A stretch of 64,000 nucleotides of DNA from Gimesia sp. (lineage in GTDB: Bacteria > Planctomycetota > Planctomycetia > Planctomycetales > Planctomycetaceae), in the NCBI GenBank assembly GCA_002706765.1, contig PAJV01000016.1:170001-234000 (forward strand), given 5' to 3'. Below the pieces are notes generated by a model. It did no database searches and had not been told where the DNA came from. It worked only from the letters and a program-made list of their open reading frames with translations. Of this stretch, positions 34,544 through 43,471 are shown one piece after another (within the stretch, counting starts at the first letter, position 1; the number at the start of each line of letters is the position of its first letter). Position numbers and translations under genes: made by a program.

Positions 34544-35659
34544 TCACTTCGACTCAGTTCCTACTGGCTGAGTATGATACGGCTGACCTTCTCGATAGAG
34601 AGCCAACCGATTCATAAATATATTCCTGTCTTCCGTCTTGTCGAGAAATTTGATACTCAATTCCTGGTATTTCACTGCCTGTTGAAAATCGCCTGCTTCT
34701 GCACACGCTGCTGCCAGAGTATCGAGGTAATACGCGTCCTCCCATGCGACTGACTCACATAACTGTTCTGCTAAAATATAAGCTTGTGTTCCATCGCGGA
34801 ATTCAGCGTCGGGACAAGTCGCCAGCAGCCACGCCAGTGAATTGCAGGTGGCTTCATCTTTGGGATCTAGTCGGATCGCTTCGCTGTAGTCATTGATCGC
34901 GAGGGAGTATGCGCCGGTTCTATTCCGAACATCGCCTCGATTGTACAAGGCATAATCATAATCCGGTTTAAGCCAGAGTGCCTTGCTGAAATCCTGAATC
35001 GCTTTATCGACTTCTCCCTTAAAATTCCAGATCACTCCCCGATCATTGAAAGCAGCCGCGTTCTTCGGATCGAGACGAATCACCTCCGTGAAATTCTTCA
35101 GCGCCTGATCGACATCATCCATTTCGTACAGGGTTACACCTCGATTGTACCACGCACGCACATATTCTGGATCGAGCCGGATCGCTTCGTTAAAATCTCT
35201 GATCGCCTTGTCGAATTCCCCATTATCTGCCCAGCTATTACCCCGATTGTAATAGGCAATTGCATATTTCGAGTCGAGGCGAATTGCCTGAGTGAAGTCT
35301 GTGATGGCATTGTCTTTGTTGTCGAGGCAACACCATGCAAGACCGCGATTCATATAACCCCACGCATGATCTGGGTGCTTACGGACATACTCCGTATAAA
35401 ACGTGGCAGCATCTGCAACGGGAACCACTTCGACTTTGTTGATCCACGCCTCACCCACCCACAATCTGTTCCCTTCGACCTTGGAAACGGTAAACGGAAC
35501 ATCGATATTTGTATGTGGAACTTCAATGTCATCCAACAGGAACGTCGCATCTGGCTTGGCCATGAATTCGCATCCCAGCCACTTCTGATTATCTACGGGT
35601 ACCTCACTCATCAAGGTTGCGCTCGATTCTGTGGCAAAAGAAACTTCAGGCCAGTTCAT
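34544..35659 (-). CDS. Tetratricopeptide repeat protein
   Basis: This 371-residue protein has an N-terminal beta-rich part of about 90 residues (VPFTVSKVEGNRLWVGEAWI). At least five consecutive TPR units follow (about 100-290), each with the WxxRG / AIxDFxxAIRLDP pattern (for example NRGNSWADNGEFDKAIRDF). A further helical pair at the C-terminus (LDTLAAACAEAGDFQQAVKY) resembles the eukaryote-like TPR proteins common in planctomycetes. No signal peptide is seen; the start at 35659 has only a weak ribosome binding site. It probably acts as a protein-protein interaction scaffold. No partner is evident from the neighbours, and the gene stands alone. Confidence 0.88.
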   Translation of the reverse strand: MNWPEVSFATESSATLMSEVPVDNQKWLGCEFMAKPDATFLLDDIEVPHTNIDVPFTVSKVEGNRLWVGEAWINKVEVVPVADAATFYTEYVRKHPDHAWGYMNRGLAWCCLDNKDNAITDFTQAIRLDSKYAIAYYNRGNSWADNGEFDKAIRDFNEAIRLDPEYVRAWYNRGVTLYEMDDVDQALKNFTEVIRLDPKNAAAFNDRGVIWNFKGEVDKAIQDFSKALWLKPDYDYALYNRGDVRNRTGAYSLAINDYSEAIRLDPKDEATCNSLAWLLATCPDAEFRDGTQAYILAEQLCESVAWEDAYYLDTLAAACAEAGDFQQAVKYQELSIKFLDKTEDRNIFMNRLALYREGQPYHTQPVGTESK

Positions 35660-36157
35660 CTTCTACTCATGTTAAACCCGTCAATTGACACCGCTTCCAC
35701 CAATCAGGTTCACATTGACTCCCGCTGTGAACTGCAGATTTCCGCACCACTCGACTAAGAATTATTCAATCCAGTGCGCAATGATCAGCTTGACAGGCTC
35801 CCGCATCGGAACATGATGCGTTACCTGCGTCGCGCGCGAGGCAAAATATTGTTTCCCCGCATTTGCTGTTCTATATTCGACTTAGCGAGATAATCTTATG
35901 CATGACCTGATTCACCGGAAAATGAATTCTGTAAGTGATACAGGAGAATTTAACGCTACAGAGACAGATTATAATCGATATCACCCACCAGATTGAGTTC
36001 AGTCTGTGCACCGTGCATAAAACTGCGGATCGACGCACATCAGACCGCTTTCAAACCCCGTTCACCCCCCTGTCGCACCGGTTCGGCCCTCTGTCACCCC
36101 GCTTCGGCACACGGTACATTCTACAGTCAGCAAACCAGCAGGTGATCATACGAGGCA
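35660..36157. other. Intergenic region without recognisable features
   Basis: This region of about 500 bases lies between two minus-strand genes. Several short frames on the plus strand (for example 35366-35758, 35935-36171) have no start signals or family character. There is a C-rich stretch near 36055-36115. No terminator or RNA was identified. Confidence 0.5.
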
Positions 36158-37603
36158 CTACTTCACGGTAACCGGTCGCTTTCGTGGAATCGTCAGGGGG
36201 CCCTGCTGCGTGTAGGGATGCTGTGCTTTGATCTCCTGATAGCTCAACCAGCCCTGGGCCGAATGCAATTGTTTGACGTCGGCACGTTCGTAAGCAAAGA
36301 ACAGTGGCTTATGGTGCATCACAATCCGGTCGGGGTAAACATCGAAACTGCACCAGCCGAAACTCCCCGCACTGACCATCGCCGTCCCTCCCAGCACCAG
36401 GTAATGCGTCTCTTCTTCATGTCCGTGCCACACCGGTCGATGATAGTGTCCGCTCAGGCACAGCAGCACCTGGTACTGTTTCATCAGCGCCCGCAATCGG
36501 TCACGTCCAACCCCGATCTGGTTGTATTTTCCCCGTCCCCGTTCGTTATTCTGCCACGGAGATACATGCAGCGCGATCACAATTTCTTCGCCCGCTGTTT
36601 CTGCTTTCTGAAACTCCGCTTCGACCCAGTCCAGCTGACTGTCACTCATGCCCACATGATTTCCCTCAGCGTCGATCACCACAAACCGCACTCCCTTGTG
36701 CACGAACGAGTAATGCAGTTCGCGATAAAAATAGCGGATAAACAGTTCCGCAATCTCATGGTTGCCCCGCACATAGTGGTAAGGCGCGTCGAAGCCTTTA
36801 ACCAGTTCCAGCATGGCTTCATATGCCTTCAGATCGGTCTTGATATGCACCATGTCTCCCAGCATCAGCGTTAGCTCAGCCCCCGCACGGTTAATCTGAT
36901 CGACGGCCAGCGCGAACCGGGCTTTGTCCGCATCAAATCCGCCAAACCCCAACTGCGGATCTCCTACTGCCGCAAAACGAAAGATCAGATCGTCCTCTGT
37001 TTTCGGCAGCAGGCGCGGGAACTCAAATCCTTTCGGCGCGGTTTTAGAGATAACCAGTTGTCCCCCCTCCGCCGCGTCATCGGGTGTGTCCGCATTGCCC
37101 AGGTAGATTTGCGAGACAGCGGCACTGCTCGTTAAAGGCAGGTCTTCTCCCAGCGTCTGCTGGTCCACCCAGCAGGCATACGACTTCCGATCCAGGTCAA
37201 CCCGCATTGTCAGAGTATAAGCCCGAGATTCAAACGGCGTAAAAGTAAAGAGCCGCCAGTCAGGTTGTGTGTAAACCGAATGCCAGCGGATCTGTTTCTC
37301 GTCTGAACCTTTGCGCTGAAAAGGCTCCGCCGCTATCCGCGCGATCACTTCATTTGACTTCTTGCCCCGCAGATCAAAAAACGCCCCGCTGCTCCCGTCT
37401 TTTGAAGGTTCAAACTGACATTGAACCCAGAACACACCCTCAGTAATCGGTTCATCCAGCAGACGGCTTTCTCCCCAGCCCGCCACTGCCTTCGGTTCAG
37501 CAGACACAACCAGCGACTGATAAAACAGGCAATAGCAGATTCCCAGCAGGAACGACAACTTTGCTGTGATAATTACAAACGGGCTACGTCTTTTTCGCAT
37601 CAT
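36158..37603 (-). CDS. Secreted calcineurin-like metallophosphoesterase
   Basis: This 481-residue protein has a signal peptide (LSFLLGICYCLFYQSLVVSA), an N-terminal beta-sandwich-like region (about 40-205) and a calcineurin-type phosphoesterase domain. Metal-binding blocks are AAVGDPQLGFGGFD (about 212-225), TLMLGDMVH, VRGNHEIAEL, VIALHVSPW and CLSGHYHRPVWHG, all in order and intact. It should hydrolyse phosphomono- or diesters outside the cytoplasm. Its start overlaps the stop of the upstream DUF3592 gene by four bases (ATGA), which argues for translational coupling. An NHL protein gene lies just upstream of that. The substrate is unknown. Confidence 0.92.
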   Translation of the reverse strand: MMRKRRSPFVIITAKLSFLLGICYCLFYQSLVVSAEPKAVAGWGESRLLDEPITEGVFWVQCQFEPSKDGSSGAFFDLRGKKSNEVIARIAAEPFQRKGSDEKQIRWHSVYTQPDWRLFTFTPFESRAYTLTMRVDLDRKSYACWVDQQTLGEDLPLTSSAAVSQIYLGNADTPDDAAEGGQLVISKTAPKGFEFPRLLPKTEDDLIFRFAAVGDPQLGFGGFDADKARFALAVDQINRAGAELTLMLGDMVHIKTDLKAYEAMLELVKGFDAPYHYVRGNHEIAELFIRYFYRELHYSFVHKGVRFVVIDAEGNHVGMSDSQLDWVEAEFQKAETAGEEIVIALHVSPWQNNERGRGKYNQIGVGRDRLRALMKQYQVLLCLSGHYHRPVWHGHEEETHYLVLGGTAMVSAGSFGWCSFDVYPDRIVMHHKPLFFAYERADVKQLHSAQGWLSYQEIKAQHPYTQQGPLTIPRKRPVTVK

Positions 37604-38040
37604 GTCCCACCGGTTTGAACCAGTCCTGTTTTTCGTTTTTTCAGATACCCGACAACAAGCAGGCTCGTCAGTCCCAGCAGAACCGCCGGCAGCAGCCAGC
37701 GGTCCATCAGGGAATTGACAACACCTTCCTGCGGTTTTTCTGGATTGATCAGAACAGAGACCTGTTTCCCCTGCTGACGCTCACACCAGTCCTTACTGCC
37801 ATACCACCGCGCCGTAATCCTCGTTCCATCAGCTGTTTTAACGACGCAGGCATATTTTGTCCCCTGCTTAAACTGCTTACTCTTGTAGCCGACTACGGTG
37901 CCGGTCTGGTCCTCATACTGCGTCAGATACCAGAGCGTCTTGCCCAGTTCATAACAGCCTACGACAGGCACCGCACAGACCAGCAACACAATCACCGCGC
38001 ACAACGTATAGCCCAAACAAGATAACAGCCACTTTTTCAT
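37600..38040 (-). CDS. DUF3592 membrane protein
   Basis: This 146-residue protein has two transmembrane helices (about 7-30 and 115-136) flanking a soluble beta domain. That domain has TGTVVGYKSKQFKQGTKYAC and VSVLINPEKPQEGVVNSL, which are the DUF3592 landmarks. Members are small membrane proteins of unknown role. The stop codon overlaps the metallophosphoesterase start, and the upstream NHL-repeat gene ends 36 bases before its start, so the three genes look like an operon. The C-terminal tail is basic (KKRKTGLVQTGGT) and probably cytoplasmic. Confidence 0.82.
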   Translation of the reverse strand: MKKWLLSCLGYTLCAVIVLLVCAVPVVGCYELGKTLWYLTQYEDQTGTVVGYKSKQFKQGTKYACVVKTADGTRITARWYGSKDWCERQQGKQVSVLINPEKPQEGVVNSLMDRWLLPAVLLGLTSLLVVGYLKKRKTGLVQTGGT

Positions 38041-38076
38041 ATTAAGCAGAACACCCGATGATAGCGTTACACAGAC

Positions 38077-39081
38077 CTACTTCACCCGCACCAACTTCAT
38101 CAGCCGTCCGGAAACGTTCCAGTCCTGGACATACAGGTTACCCTCTTTGTCCCAGTAGGAACCATGGGTGCCGCTGAAGATGCCTTCGCGCCACTGATCC
38201 TGGGGCACATTGAAATTGCGATTGGTTTTGGGATCTTCGTTGTTGCCCAGTACTGCAACGATGGTGTTGGTCTTGTCCAGAATCACCAGGCGACCATGCA
38301 GGTCGGGAACCGAAACGTAATCGCCCTGAATCGAAACCGACGTTGGCATGCCCAGTCCGGTAATCACTTCTTCGATAAAGTTGCCGTCCAGATCGTAATG
38401 CAGCAGACGGCCTTTGGGCTGATGGTTGCGGTCGCAGATCAGCAGTCGCGGGGGATCGTAACGTGTATCCAGTGTCATGCCGTGCGCGGTATTGAATTCC
38501 TTCAGTCCGTTCCCCTTCTTCCCAAAGTGAGACTTATATTTTCCATTCTTGTCGAACTTGAAAATGTAATTACTGGCGTAACCGTCGGACAGAATGATGT
38601 CCCCATCAGGAGCCACGGTAATTGCCGTCGGGGCGAACTTCTTCAGATCGAGCCCCGATTCTTCCGGGAAGGGCAGTTTGAGGATCATCTCGCCGGTCTC
38701 CGCGTTGAACTTGATGCCTTCCGCGTTCGCATTCCGGGCCCCGTAAATGAATTCGCCATCTGCTTCTTCGCGAATTTCCATGTCATGAATGTTGGAATAC
38801 TCGTCTCCCAGGAAACGCCGCACCACTTTGCCATCGGGGGAAAAGACAATCACGCCGATTTTCGCACTCGTATAGATATTGCCCGCCTTATCAATCACCA
38901 CGCCGCCGTGGGTCGGTCCCAGCACAGATCGGCCCTGCTCATCAAAGCCCCAGCCCGGCACAGTGTCAAACGTCATAACTCCGCAGCCCATTCGCACTGG
39001 AGCGACTTTTTCCGCCGCCGACAGCGAGACCGTTACGCTCAACACCACAGCCACCGCAAGATAATTCAAGCACTTGTTCAT
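38077..39081 (-). CDS. Secreted NHL-repeat / six-bladed beta-propeller protein
   Basis: This 334-residue protein starts at ATG 39081. The open frame extends 95 codons further, but without signal-like or family-like sequence; ATGs at 39096 and 39105 are alternatives. A signal peptide (CLNYLAVAVVLSVTVSLSAA) is followed by NHL-type blades such as GVVIDKAGNIYTSAKIG, TAITVAPDGDIILSDGYASN and TAHGMTLDTRYDPPRLLICD. The last blade is near the C-terminus (GSYWDKEGNLYVQDWNVSG). Similar planctomycete proteins are annotated as NHL-repeat or peptidylglycine-lyase-like. It heads a probable operon with the DUF3592 and metallophosphoesterase genes. Binding partner unknown. Confidence 0.88.
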   Translation of the reverse strand: MNKCLNYLAVAVVLSVTVSLSAAEKVAPVRMGCGVMTFDTVPGWGFDEQGRSVLGPTHGGVVIDKAGNIYTSAKIGVIVFSPDGKVVRRFLGDEYSNIHDMEIREEADGEFIYGARNANAEGIKFNAETGEMILKLPFPEESGLDLKKFAPTAITVAPDGDIILSDGYASNYIFKFDKNGKYKSHFGKKGNGLKEFNTAHGMTLDTRYDPPRLLICDRNHQPKGRLLHYDLDGNFIEEVITGLGMPTSVSIQGDYVSVPDLHGRLVILDKTNTIVAVLGNNEDPKTNRNFNVPQDQWREGIFSGTHGSYWDKEGNLYVQDWNVSGRLMKLVRVK

Positions 39082-39401
39082 AATCCGGGTTCCCATTGAT
39101 TTCATGTCAGTGTGGAATGGCGGGCCATTCTCAAACGATGTAAGTAACGACAGCCAGCAACCATACAACAACGGCTGCAGATCATTCCAGTATCCCCCTC
39201 CGCGGCACACTTTGCAACTAATCCCGTCAAAAACAGCATTTTCCGTCCTTTTCTGATTTTTTCTCAATCTCCCTGTAACACATTTCCCGGGCTTTCGCTG
39301 GGTAGTACAGGCAGGGGGGAAAACAACCTGCAACACAAATGTGAATCGCACAGAAAACTGATTCACTTCACCAGAGCAGACCTATTTCAGGAGACAGAAC
39401 A

Positions 39402-40673
39402 ATGAAACGTATCACACTCAGCCTGGTAATCATCACCACGGTTTTCAGCACCAGTTTGTTAGAACTCGCAGCCGGCGATCGTGGTCGCTCCGGGGGCCGC
39501 TCAGGAGGCTTCAGTCGCTCAAGTCGTTCAGGCGGTTCCAGCTTTTCACGCAACAGAAACTTTTCTCACAAAGGGAATTTTTCTCACAACAAAAACTTTT
39601 CTCATAAAAATAACTTTTCTCGCAACCGCATTCAAAGCCGGTCTCCCAAGACGCAGTTTTCCAACAAGAAGCATGGCAACTTTAACCAGTTTCACAAAAC
39701 ACCATCCAACTTCAAACAGGTTCACAAAACACCGACCAACTTTAACCGTAAACCGACACTCAATACGATTCGCGACCACCGCGGTGGAAACACAAAATTC
39801 ACCCGCGAACTTCGCCAGCCGAACTTCAAGACCAAACCCGGAAATACAACCGTACGCCCCCGTCAGACCTTCAAACCAATCGACACTGGCAAAGGCAAGG
39901 GAAAACCGACTGGCGGCGGGTTCAATCGCCCCATCACCAAACCCACCAACGGAATTCGTCCGCGTCCCACAACCAGACCCATTAAACCGGGTATCGGAAA
40001 CGGAAAACCGGGTATCGGGAACGGAAAACCGGGCAACGGCGGATTCACACGGCCCATTAAAGACACAGTCAATGTAATTAAACCGCTGCCCGGTAATGGT
40101 TCACCAAAGCCTTATCCCAAACCGGGTTCAGGAGTCACTAAGCCAGGTCCTTCTAAACCAGGTCACGGATTTGGTAACCATCATGGTGGTCATCATGGCG
40201 GAAACAACAACGGTCATCATCATGGTCACCACGGACACAAAGGCCATCACTGGCACAACCATCGTCCTCAATTTTCCTGGTGGTGGTTTAACTACTGCAC
40301 TCCGCTGCAAAACTTTGGCCCCGGTAATTACCAGCACTGCAACTACGTGTACCCGACCTGCGACTATGTTTCTCCCGGCGGTCAGATTGTCGAAGACGTT
40401 CGCTGGTACCTGGGAATGAAAGGTCTGATGTTACCCGGAAAAGGTATCGGCATCGAATCGGTAGAAGCCAACTCTCCCGCCGACCTGACCGGCCTGAAGC
40501 CTGGCATGGTTATCACGAAATGTAACGGCGTCGTCATCACCGACGATGCCACTTTTGGACAGGTCATCGCAGAGTCAGGCGGCGTCCTGGAAATGGAACT
40601 GCTCGAATCGATGGACGGACCCCAGCTCGAAGCGACCGTGCAGATGACCCGTCTGCCCACCGCCAGCTTCTAG
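39402..40673 (+). CDS. Secreted low-complexity His/Asn/Gly/Lys-rich protein with C-terminal PDZ domain
   Basis: This 423-residue protein has a signal peptide (ITLSLVIITTVFSTSLLELAAG). A Gly/Arg/Ser stretch comes next, then tandem NFSHKxNFSHN-type units (about 50-70), QFHKTPSNFK-type units, and Pro/Gly/Lys repeats (GIGNGKPGIGNGKP). A histidine-rich block follows (about 260-290, with HHGGHHGGNNNGHHHGHHG), likely to bind metal. The C-terminal about 95 residues form a PDZ domain (GIGIESVEANSPADLTGLKPG, MVITKCNGVVI), with a CNY...CDY cysteine pair just before. It resembles planctomycete surface proteins with intrinsically disordered linkers. The TAG stop codon lies within the TCTAGAG end of palindromic repeat copy B. 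It is not operonic. Function unknown. Confidence 0.85.
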   Translation: MKRITLSLVIITTVFSTSLLELAAGDRGRSGGRSGGFSRSSRSGGSSFSRNRNFSHKGNFSHNKNFSHKNNFSRNRIQSRSPKTQFSNKKHGNFNQFHKTPSNFKQVHKTPTNFNRKPTLNTIRDHRGGNTKFTRELRQPNFKTKPGNTTVRPRQTFKPIDTGKGKGKPTGGGFNRPITKPTNGIRPRPTTRPIKPGIGNGKPGIGNGKPGNGGFTRPIKDTVNVIKPLPGNGSPKPYPKPGSGVTKPGPSKPGHGFGNHHGGHHGGNNNGHHHGHHGHKGHHWHNHRPQFSWWWFNYCTPLQNFGPGNYQHCNYVYPTCDYVSPGGQIVEDVRWYLGMKGLMLPGKGIGIESVEANSPADLTGLKPGMVITKCNGVVITDDATFGQVIAESGGVLEMELLESMDGPQLEATVQMTRLPTASF

Positions 40674-40766
40674 AGAGGATCACATTTAACCGTAGCGTCT
40701 CTCAATCTAATATACTTGGGTCAAATGGCCCTGGAGACGCTACAGTAAAACTGGATACAGTCTAGA
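40669..40766 (-). repeat. MITE/REP-like palindromic repeat, copy B
   Basis: This copy of about 98 bp, in opposite orientation to copy A, is bounded by TCTAGA at both ends. Read on the minus strand it gives TCTAGACTGTATCCAG, TTTTACTGTAGCGTCTC, a central GGGCC-attt-GACCC, GAGAGACGCTACGGTTAAAT and TCTAGA. It abuts the end of the PDZ protein gene, whose TAG stop is formed by its left terminus. Confidence 0.87.
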
Positions 40767-40792
40767 GCGCATCACATTTAACGAAAGCGTCT
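40761..40792 (-). repeat. Half copy of the palindromic repeat, sharing the TCTAGA of copy B
   Basis: TCTAGAGCGCATCACATTTAAC followed by GAAAGCGTCT matches the right arm of copies A and B (reverse complement), starting at the same TCTAGA that ends copy B. This is a solo arm, probably left by a partial tandem insertion or deletion. Confidence 0.75.
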
Positions 40793-40813
40793 AAGAAGCA
40801 GGCACTGCATGTT

Positions 40814-40879
40814 GCAGGCTGGCAACCCCCGAAAAGCGTCCGCCGAGGTGAAAACCCTGGCGGGCGTTTTTTTTGTTTG
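40814..40879 (+). terminator. Structured terminator with GNRA loop, copy 1
   Basis: A conserved 5' box (GGCAACCCCC) precedes the stem AAAAGCGTCCGCC, paired with GGCGGGCGTTTTT through two G-U wobbles. The inner stem GGT-GAAA-ACC has a GNRA tetraloop, and a long T run and GTTTG follow. It closely matches copy 2 at 43472. It probably ended the PDZ gene transcript before the palindromic repeats inserted. Confidence 0.8.
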
Positions 40880-41154
40880 AGGTGAAGTCAATAAATTCAT
40901 CTCCCACTTATATCGCTCATTTTGAGTATTTTGTGAAAATTTATCTCGAATCACAGTGGATCGCGGCAGGGTATTTACGTTTTAGATCACTGAGACTCTC
41001 TATGGAATACTCGCTGTCTTTGAGTAAACCGGTTGATCAACTCTTTTGTAAGGCGGGCCTTCGTCATTACAAATCAACCACGCGTCTGGTGGCTTCCGTC
41101 GCTCAGCTCGAAAGAACTGCGCACACGCCACTTCACGTCACAGGAGAACACATC

Positions 41155-43443
41155 ATGCTATTCCCAAAACCAGATCGCCGCAGCAAGTCCACTCGTAAAT
41201 CATCTCATGTATCCACCGTTGAACACCTGGAAGATCGTCAGCTGCTGTCAGCCATGAATTCCCTGCCCGCAGAGATGACAGACGATCATGTCTCGCCCGC
41301 CGACTTGAACACGACGCCCGAGTACGCCTCGATCGACGGGACCGGTAACAACATCGACAACCCGGAATACGGCAGTACCAACACGGAACTGTTGCGGCTG
41401 GCTGAACCGGACTACAGCGACGGTCACTACACACCAGCCGGCGACGATCGACCCAGTGCCCGCGAAATCAGTAATGTCATCGCGAATGCGAATTCGTCCG
41501 AAACCAATGACCGCTACCTCACAGACATCCTCTGGGTCTGGGGCCAGTTCATCGATCACGATATCACCCTGACCGGAGCCGCGCACGATGAACAGGGTAA
41601 TCCACTGGAATCGTTTCCAGTCGAAGTCCCTGCCGGCGACATCTACTTCGATCCGGACGGCTCCGGCGGTGATCTGATCGACCTGAACCGATCTGCCTAC
41701 GAAGTGGACGAGAACGGGATTCGACAGCAGATCAATCAGATCACCGCCTTCATTGATGGCTCCGTGATCTACGGCTCGGATGCAGAACTCGCCGCCAGTT
41801 TGAGAACTTTTTCAGGGGGACAGCTGGCAACCAGCGATGGTAATCTGCTGCCTTATGGAGAAAACGGATTTTTTCTGGCAGGCGACATCCGAGCCAACGA
41901 GAACGTCGCATTGACGGCGATGCAGACAATCTGGATGCGCGAACATAATCGAATTGCCTCTGAACTGGCTGCCGATAATCCGGACCTCACCGATGAAGAA
42001 CTGTATCAACAGGCACGGCAGATCGTGGCCGCCGAGTTACAGGCAATCACCTTTAACGAATTCCTGCCGGCCCTGTTCGGCTCGGATGCCTTCAGCAGAT
42101 ACCAGGGTTATGATTCCACGGTCGACCCGGGTATTGCCAATGAATTCTCAACCGCCGCCTATCGCTTTGGACACACCATGCTCTCGTCCGAACTGCTGCG
42201 ACTGGACGAAAACGGAAACGTCGCCGACGAAGGCAATATCGCGCTGCTGAACGCGTTCTTCAATCCCGGTGAAGTCGAAGCACACGGGATCGAATCCATC
42301 TTACGCGGGGCCACCGTGAACCTGGCGCAGGAAATCGATACCGAAGTGGTCAATGACGTCCGTAACTTCCTGTTCGGCCCTCCCGGAGCCGGCGGCTTCG
42401 ATCTGGCGTCGCTGAATATCCAGCGCGGTCGCGACCACGGACTGGCAGACTATAACGCAACCCGGGTTGCCCTCGGACTGGATGCCGTGGAAAACTTCTC
42501 CGACATCACCTCCGATCCTGATGTCGCTGCCCGCCTGGAACAACTCTACGGCACCGTCGATAACATCGATCTGTGGGTGGGGGGCCTCGCCGAAGATCAT
42601 CTGCCGGGCTCGAGTATGGGCGAAACCTTCTCATTCATCATCATCGATCAGTTCCAGCGGCTCCGCGATGGAGATCGCTTCTGGTACGAGAACGTGTTCT
42701 CCGGAGATGCTCTGAAAGAAATCAATAACACCACGCTCGCCGATGTCATCGAACGCAACTCGGATATCTCCGGTTTGCAGGAAAACGTCTTCTTCGCCCC
42801 GACGGTCATGCAGGTTGACCTCGCGGAAACGCACTCCGATGATGTATCAGTTCGCGTGAGAAAGGGTAACCTTGAAGTCATCGACAATCACACCAGGCAG
42901 GTCATAGGCAGTCAGTCACTGCACAGCGTGGAACGTCTGATGCTGACAAGTACCGACCCCGGTTCGCTGCGCATCCGTTATAAGGGAATCAGCCCGGCAG
43001 ATCTGCCTGGCGGCCTGATTGTCGAAGCCGGCAAGGGACGCCATGACACGTTGATCGTCAACGGCACAAAACAGAGCGATACGATCGTCGTGAATGAGAA
43101 CACGGTTGAAGTCAACGGCCTGCAACTGGAATTCACAGGCATCGAACGGATTGTCGTGCAGCACACCAGCGCCGATGACTCCATCCAGGTCGCAGGCGGA
43201 CTCGACATTGATGTCAACGTGCTGGACATCGTAAGACACGATCACAGGCACGACGGACCTCACAGCAGAGAACACGCACAGCGACCAGACAATCACCGCC
43301 CCAGCCAGGGACCAGAACGACACGGTGGTGAAGATCGCGATACGAAACGAGACCGCAACGATCACGGCATGCTGGACCACGTCTTTGCCTCTTCCGACCT
43401 GGAGAAAGTTTTAGACATGTCTCACAAAAAACGCCGCCGGTAA
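41155..43443 (+). CDS. Secreted animal-type haem peroxidase with LEPR-XLL-like N-terminus
   Basis: This 762-residue protein starts at ATG 41155 with AGGAG upstream; the frame is open from 40873. The N-terminus holds VEHLEDRQLLSAMN, the planctomycete LEPR-XLL-type motif found at the start of large surface proteins. A full peroxidase-cyclooxygenase domain follows (about 100-540). The distal histidine is in WGQFIDHDITLTG, then IRANENVALTAMQTIW, MREHNRIASELA, the proximal histidine in YRFGHTMLSSELL, and NIQRGRDHGLADYN. The last 180 residues carry a beta-rich region and a disordered His/Arg/Asp-rich tail (about 700-762). It should use peroxide to oxidise halides or organic substrates at the cell surface. 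The same type of structured terminator precedes and follows it. Confidence 0.92.
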   Translation: MLFPKPDRRSKSTRKSSHVSTVEHLEDRQLLSAMNSLPAEMTDDHVSPADLNTTPEYASIDGTGNNIDNPEYGSTNTELLRLAEPDYSDGHYTPAGDDRPSAREISNVIANANSSETNDRYLTDILWVWGQFIDHDITLTGAAHDEQGNPLESFPVEVPAGDIYFDPDGSGGDLIDLNRSAYEVDENGIRQQINQITAFIDGSVIYGSDAELAASLRTFSGGQLATSDGNLLPYGENGFFLAGDIRANENVALTAMQTIWMREHNRIASELAADNPDLTDEELYQQARQIVAAELQAITFNEFLPALFGSDAFSRYQGYDSTVDPGIANEFSTAAYRFGHTMLSSELLRLDENGNVADEGNIALLNAFFNPGEVEAHGIESILRGATVNLAQEIDTEVVNDVRNFLFGPPGAGGFDLASLNIQRGRDHGLADYNATRVALGLDAVENFSDITSDPDVAARLEQLYGTVDNIDLWVGGLAEDHLPGSSMGETFSFIIIDQFQRLRDGDRFWYENVFSGDALKEINNTTLADVIERNSDISGLQENVFFAPTVMQVDLAETHSDDVSVRVRKGNLEVIDNHTRQVIGSQSLHSVERLMLTSTDPGSLRIRYKGISPADLPGGLIVEAGKGRHDTLIVNGTKQSDTIVVNENTVEVNGLQLEFTGIERIVVQHTSADDSIQVAGGLDIDVNVLDIVRHDHRHDGPHSREHAQRPDNHRPSQGPERHGGEDRDTKRDRNDHGMLDHVFASSDLEKVLDMSHKKRRR

Positions 43444-43471
43444 CGGCTGAACATTTAACTCAGAAAACAAC

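Larger units (their letters stand above)
40674..41154. other. Intergenic region with repeats and terminator, leader of haem peroxidase
   Basis: This region of about 480 bases contains most of palindromic repeat copy B, a half copy, the GNRA-capped terminator (copy 1) and then about 270 bases before the peroxidase start. An in-frame extension of the peroxidase frame to 40873 is open but lacks start signals and family character; a promoter must lie here but none was convincing. Confidence 0.6.

Noticed and set aside
40873-41154. N-terminal extension of the haem peroxidase frame
   Set aside because: The ATG at 41155 has a good Shine-Dalgarno and is followed by the expected LEPR-XLL-like N-terminus; the extension shows no signal or domain character.
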